35,842 nucleotides of DNA. It comes from an uncultured Eubacteriales bacterium (GTDB lineage Bacteria; Bacillota; Clostridia; Oscillospirales; Oscillospiraceae). The stretch lies in the NCBI GenBank assembly GCA_900320595.1, contig ONSW01000007.1, positions 1-35,842 on the forward strand, written 5' to 3'. This document shows, one piece after another, positions 33,162 to 35,842 of the stretch. The notes below the pieces were generated by a model that was not told the origin of the DNA, searched no databases, and saw nothing but the letters and a program-made list of their open reading frames with translations. The translations under genes were made by a program, and so were the position numbers. The stretch's first letter is position 1, and every line of letters starts with the position of its first letter.

Positions 33162-34208
33162 TCAGCCGACAGCGTTCATCATGCCGATCAGCGGCAGCAT
33201 CACGCTGAGCAGCGAGAGCCCCACCGTAACCATCAGCACGCCGGAGAGCAGCGGGTCGACGATGCCGACGAGCCGGTCGACGAGATTCCTGCACTTTTCT
33301 TCGAGCAGCGCCGTCAGTCTGCCGAGCACATGCTCCATGTTGCCGCTACGTTCGCCCGCGAGCAGCATCCGGCCGTAGACCGGCTCGAAGAGCTCCTCGT
33401 CATAGGCGCTCTGGGCGATCGAGTGGCCCTCCTCCATGCGTTCAAGGCAGCGGGAGAGCTTTTCCTCCACCGGGGCGCATTTCGTCATCGGCAGGCTTTT
33501 CTTCATCGCGTCATCCTGCATCTCGCCGCTGGCGAGGAAGGTGGAGAGCGCGGAGGTAAAGCGGAACATTCCCATGCTCTCGAGGATCGCCGAGCAGAGC
33601 TTGCTGCGGCGCAGCAGCGCCTCGACCTTGTCGCGCTTTCCGTTTTTCCACATGGCAAGTCCGCCGACGAGCACGGCGGCGAGCAGCATCATCGCGGCAA
33701 GCGCGATCCAGCAGAAAGCATAGGCCCAGTAGACATAGCGATAGCTCGACGCGGCAAGGCTGCCGGTCAGCGTATCGTACACGTCCGTAAAGGCGGGGAG
33801 CACCAAGATGAGCATGACCGCGAGCACCGCAATGATCAGCACCAGCATCGCCGCCGGGTAAGTCACGGCGTTGCGCAGCTTTTCGGAGATGGTCTTCTGG
33901 TCGGCGTAATAGCCCGCAAGACGGAACAGCACGTCCTCGAGACGGCCGGCGCTTTCACCGGCCTCGATCATATCGAGCGCATAGTCCGGAAAGATCCCGC
34001 TCTCGCGCATCGCGGTGCCAAGCGAGGCGCCGCCGTCGACGTGCTCCTTCATCACGGCAAGTCCCTTTTCCAGCACGCCGGCCTCGCCGCCGTGCTCGCT
34101 CTGCAGCAGCCCCACGGCCTCGTCGGTCTGGATGCCGGCCTGCACCATCATCGCCATGCTCTCGCAAAAGGCGCTGACGCCGAGATCGTCCAATTTTTTC
34201 TTACTCAT
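33162..34208 (-). CDS. pilC: PilC/GspF-type inner-membrane platform protein
   Basis: 348 residues, normal length or slightly short for the family. Two repeated T2SSF domains: about 10-135 (FCESMAMMVQAGIQTDEAVGLL, then FPDYALDMIEAGESAGRLEDVLFRLAGYY) and about 210-335 (FRFTSALSTFLASGEMQDDAM, then YGRMLLAGERSGNMEHVLGRL). Helices lie at about 118-140, 158-186 and 318-345. This protein couples the ATPase to the growing filament in type IV pili and type II secretion. It starts 18 bases after the transglutaminase-like gene with GGAGAGGA upstream. Confidence 0.93.
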   Translation of the reverse strand: MSKKKLDDLGVSAFCESMAMMVQAGIQTDEAVGLLQSEHGGEAGVLEKGLAVMKEHVDGGASLGTAMRESGIFPDYALDMIEAGESAGRLEDVLFRLAGYYADQKTISEKLRNAVTYPAAMLVLIIAVLAVMLILVLPAFTDVYDTLTGSLAASSYRYVYWAYAFCWIALAAMMLLAAVLVGGLAMWKNGKRDKVEALLRRSKLCSAILESMGMFRFTSALSTFLASGEMQDDAMKKSLPMTKCAPVEEKLSRCLERMEEGHSIAQSAYDEELFEPVYGRMLLAGERSGNMEHVLGRLTALLEEKCRNLVDRLVGIVDPLLSGVLMVTVGLSLLSVMLPLIGMMNAVG

Positions 34209-34226
34209 TGTTCTTCCTCTCCTTGC

Positions 34227-35177
34227 TCAATACCAGTAGAGATCCGAGTAATTGCTGCCGTCGCCGATGAACCTGTCGTCGGCTCCGTTGGCGGCAAAGG
34301 TCATGTCCATGCGGTTCCAGTCGTCCTTGCTGGTTTCAAAGCTAACCGTCACCCAGCCGCTCTCCTCTGTATAAAACATATTCCACGCGTGATAAACGTC
34401 GTCCGGCGAAACATAGCCGAAGATCTCCTTGGTCGGGATCCCCTGGCTGCGCAGCATCGAGGCGGCAAGCGCCGCGTAATCGAAGCAGATCCCCTTGCCG
34501 GTGCGCATCGTCTCGTCCGGATCGGGCAGATAGCCGGAGGCGACTGTCTCGGCCTTTTCCCTGTCATAGCGGACGGTAGCGCCGATGAAGCGGTAAACCG
34601 CCGCAACGACGTCGATCTCGCTGTCCGCGCCGGCGGCAAGCTCGGCCGCTTTTTTCACACACTCAGATCCGGCGCTGTAGGGTACATAGACGTTTGGCCG
34701 GATATAGGGCTGAAATTCATCCAGCAGCGTCACGTCCCGGCCTGTCGAATAGGCCTCGGCGTATTTTTTCTCCGAGACGTTCTCCATCACACGGAAGCGG
34801 TACGCGCCGTTCCCGCAGCTGAGCGGAAAAACAGTGGGTGTGCCGTCGCCGGGGAGGTTATAGGTATAGGTCTCCTCGCCGCAGATCACCTGGAATTTCA
34901 ATCGCTTGTCCGAAACGGCCGAAACCGCGACATAGCCCTTTTCCACCGAGGAGAGGTCGATTCTCGCGCTTGCGCCGCCCTCCGCGGCGGACTCGTTGTA
35001 GACCGAGTCTGCAAAGGGCGGAGCGACATAGCTGCCGGTTTTCGCGCTTACCGTGGAGGCGGAGGCCGACGACGCGGTCCGGTTCAGCGGCGGCGGTGCC
35101 GGCACTTCGGGCGCGCCGCAGCCGCACAGCAGCAGCGCAAGCGCCAGCAGCAGTGCGACCGGTTTTTTGATTCGCAT
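34227..35177 (-). CDS. Transglutaminase-like lipoprotein
   Basis: 316 residues from ATG 35177, chosen for the GGGGGGAGG just upstream; the longer frame adds eight residues without its own site. The signal peptide ends LCGC, so C20 is the likely lipidated residue. After an S/P/A-rich spacer and a beta-rich region (about 70-130) comes a transglutaminase core with C231 in GKGICFDYAALAASMLRSQGIP and H263 in DDVYHAWNMF; the third residue is probably an acid in FETSKDDW. The family includes cysteine peptidases and cross-linking enzymes; which applies is unknown. Being in the pilus-like operon suggests it acts on surface proteins. Confidence 0.9.
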   Translation of the reverse strand: MRIKKPVALLLALALLLCGCGAPEVPAPPPLNRTASSASASTVSAKTGSYVAPPFADSVYNESAAEGGASARIDLSSVEKGYVAVSAVSDKRLKFQVICGEETYTYNLPGDGTPTVFPLSCGNGAYRFRVMENVSEKKYAEAYSTGRDVTLLDEFQPYIRPNVYVPYSAGSECVKKAAELAAGADSEIDVVAAVYRFIGATVRYDREKAETVASGYLPDPDETMRTGKGICFDYAALAASMLRSQGIPTKEIFGYVSPDDVYHAWNMFYTEESGWVTVSFETSKDDWNRMDMTFAANGADDRFIGDGSNYSDLYWY

Positions 35178-35241
35178 GGGCCTCCCCCCTTTCTTTTCCA
35201 AATGCGTTCCGGCGCAAGATCACGGCCGGAAAACGATGCTC

Positions 35242-35583
35242 TTATTCGTCGAGCGCCTTGAGCTCGTCACGCAGCGCAAGGATCTTTTTCACAACCTCCC
35301 GGTAATCGCCGGGCGTTTTCGCGCGCAGCAGCTCGGTCAGCTCCGCGACAGGAGCCGCGATCGGCGTGAGCGCGAGATTCGCCATGACGCCCTTGAGCGC
35401 GTGGGCGGCCTCGAAGGCAGCGGTCAGGTCGTTCTGCTCGACGGCCTGTGCCAGCTTTTCAAAGTTTGCGTCCGCACAGCCCATCCTGACCATACGCAGA
35501 TAGAACGGCTCGTTTTTCATGCACCGTCCCAGTCCCTCGTCCACATTGGCGCCAAAGGCGCGCAGAGAATCGATCGTCAGCAT
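35242..35583 (-). CDS. Stand-alone HPt (histidine phosphotransfer) protein
   Basis: 113 residues from ATG 35583; the longer frame starts within the promoter-proximal leader and lacks a better site. An all-helical four-helix bundle is expected, with phosphoacceptor H61 in AAFEAAHALKGVMANLAL, the classic HxLKG motif. It has no kinase or receiver domain and no such gene lies beside it in this window, so its partners must be encoded elsewhere. It is the first gene of the pilus-like block, directly behind a good promoter, and may bring a multistep phosphorelay to that locus. Confidence 0.9.
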   Translation of the reverse strand: MLTIDSLRAFGANVDEGLGRCMKNEPFYLRMVRMGCADANFEKLAQAVEQNDLTAAFEAAHALKGVMANLALTPIAAPVAELTELLRAKTPGDYREVVKKILALRDELKALDE

Positions 35584-35664
35584 TGCCCATTTCCCCTTTC
35601 GATTTACAGCCGCTTTCGCGGCGGTCCGGATCGACCGCAAAGCACATAATGTTTCTGTTTTTTA

Positions 35665-35693
35665 ATTTTATCACGCCATCGTGCGATCCGCAA
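35665..35693 (-). promoter_or_regulatory. Promoter of the pilus-like operon
   Basis: On the minus strand TTGCGG (35693-35688) and TAAAAT (35670-35665) are 17 bases apart, with TG one base before the -10 (TGATAAAAT). The HPt ATG is about 80 bases downstream. No other convincing promoter was found between here and 28663, which supports transcription of all ten genes together. Confidence 0.7.
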
Positions 35694-35725
35694 CACGCTT
35701 TGCCACTTCATGCGGCAAATAACGC

Positions 35726-35753
35726 AAAAAATGGGAACGCCCGCATTAGGGCG
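35726..35753 (-). terminator. Weak terminator of an upstream minus-strand gene
   Basis: CGCCC/GGGCG (35753-35738) with a six-base loop is followed on the minus strand, after a few bases, by six Ts (35731-35726). The stem is short and the T-run offset, so this is tentative. No gene was recognised in 35694-35842. Confidence 0.4.
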
Positions 35754-35842
35754 CGCAGAATAGGGATACGGCAGCGCAAAAAAAGATATTTTCGCGCCGG
35801 GCTTCGTTGAAAATGCTCGGAATATATAGCCATTATTCCTGT

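Noticed and set aside
33330..35261. 643-codon plus-strand open frame across pilC and the transglutaminase-like gene
   Set aside because: It spans two well-supported minus-strand genes and shows only shadow-type composition.
1..35842. CRISPR arrays, tRNA or rRNA genes, insertion sequences, phage or conjugation genes
   Set aside because: No regularly spaced repeats, cloverleaf-like segments, transposase or integrase motifs were seen by reading both strands; the only repeats are the small hairpin elements listed.

Overview
The window (about 60% G+C) looks like the chromosome of a high-GC gut Clostridia, most likely Oscillospiraceae/Ruminococcaceae. The reasons are the Firmicutes-type gene orders rnc-smc-ftsY and yhbY-nadD-yqeK-rsfS, the ribosomal protein S21 gene, Gram-positive-type lipoproteins, strong AGGAGG-like ribosome binding sites, and a CCTTCCCC/GGGGAAGG double-hairpin repeat I associate with this family. 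The assignment rests on recalled family features, not on a search. No rRNA, tRNA, CRISPR array, transposase, integrase or phage gene was seen.

Positions 1-17000, minus strand: an almost unbroken housekeeping block. It is read from an extended -10 promoter near 16980 leftwards: SpoU rRNA methyltransferase, dprA, topA, trmFO, plsX, rnc, a radical SAM protein, smc, ftsY, yhbY, a nadD-yqeK fusion, rsfS, leuS. Many junctions are ATGA overlaps or gaps of a few bases, so the block probably acts as one long operon for nucleic-acid maintenance, ribosome assembly, lipid initiation and protein targeting. A perfect consensus promoter just after leuS drives rpsU, which runs off the left edge.

Positions 17040-26770: a transport and signalling module. 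Reading leftwards: a large lipoprotein substrate-binding protein, two sugar-type ABC permeases, a HlyD/RND-type adaptor and a stand-alone MacB-like periplasmic-core protein. No ATPase gene is present. A two-component system (OmpR-type regulator plus kinase with a degenerate ATP lid) is divergently transcribed from the binding-protein gene and is a plausible regulator of it. Positions 26967-28586 hold a membrane-anchored GH25 lysozyme with its own terminator.

Positions 28663-35583, minus strand: ten tightly packed genes forming a compact type IV pilus/type II secretion-like locus. In transcription order they are a phosphotransfer (HPt) protein, a transglutaminase-like lipoprotein, a PilC/GspF platform protein, four small proteins with a single N-terminal membrane helix (one DUF4860-like, one with a pseudopilin-like E5), a PilT-type ATPase, a BTAD regulator with a degenerate GGDEF-like C-terminus, and a conserved hypothetical protein. 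No PilB assembly ATPase, prepilin peptidase, PilM/N/O or canonical major pilin is in the window. This locus is the best candidate for an under-described system here.
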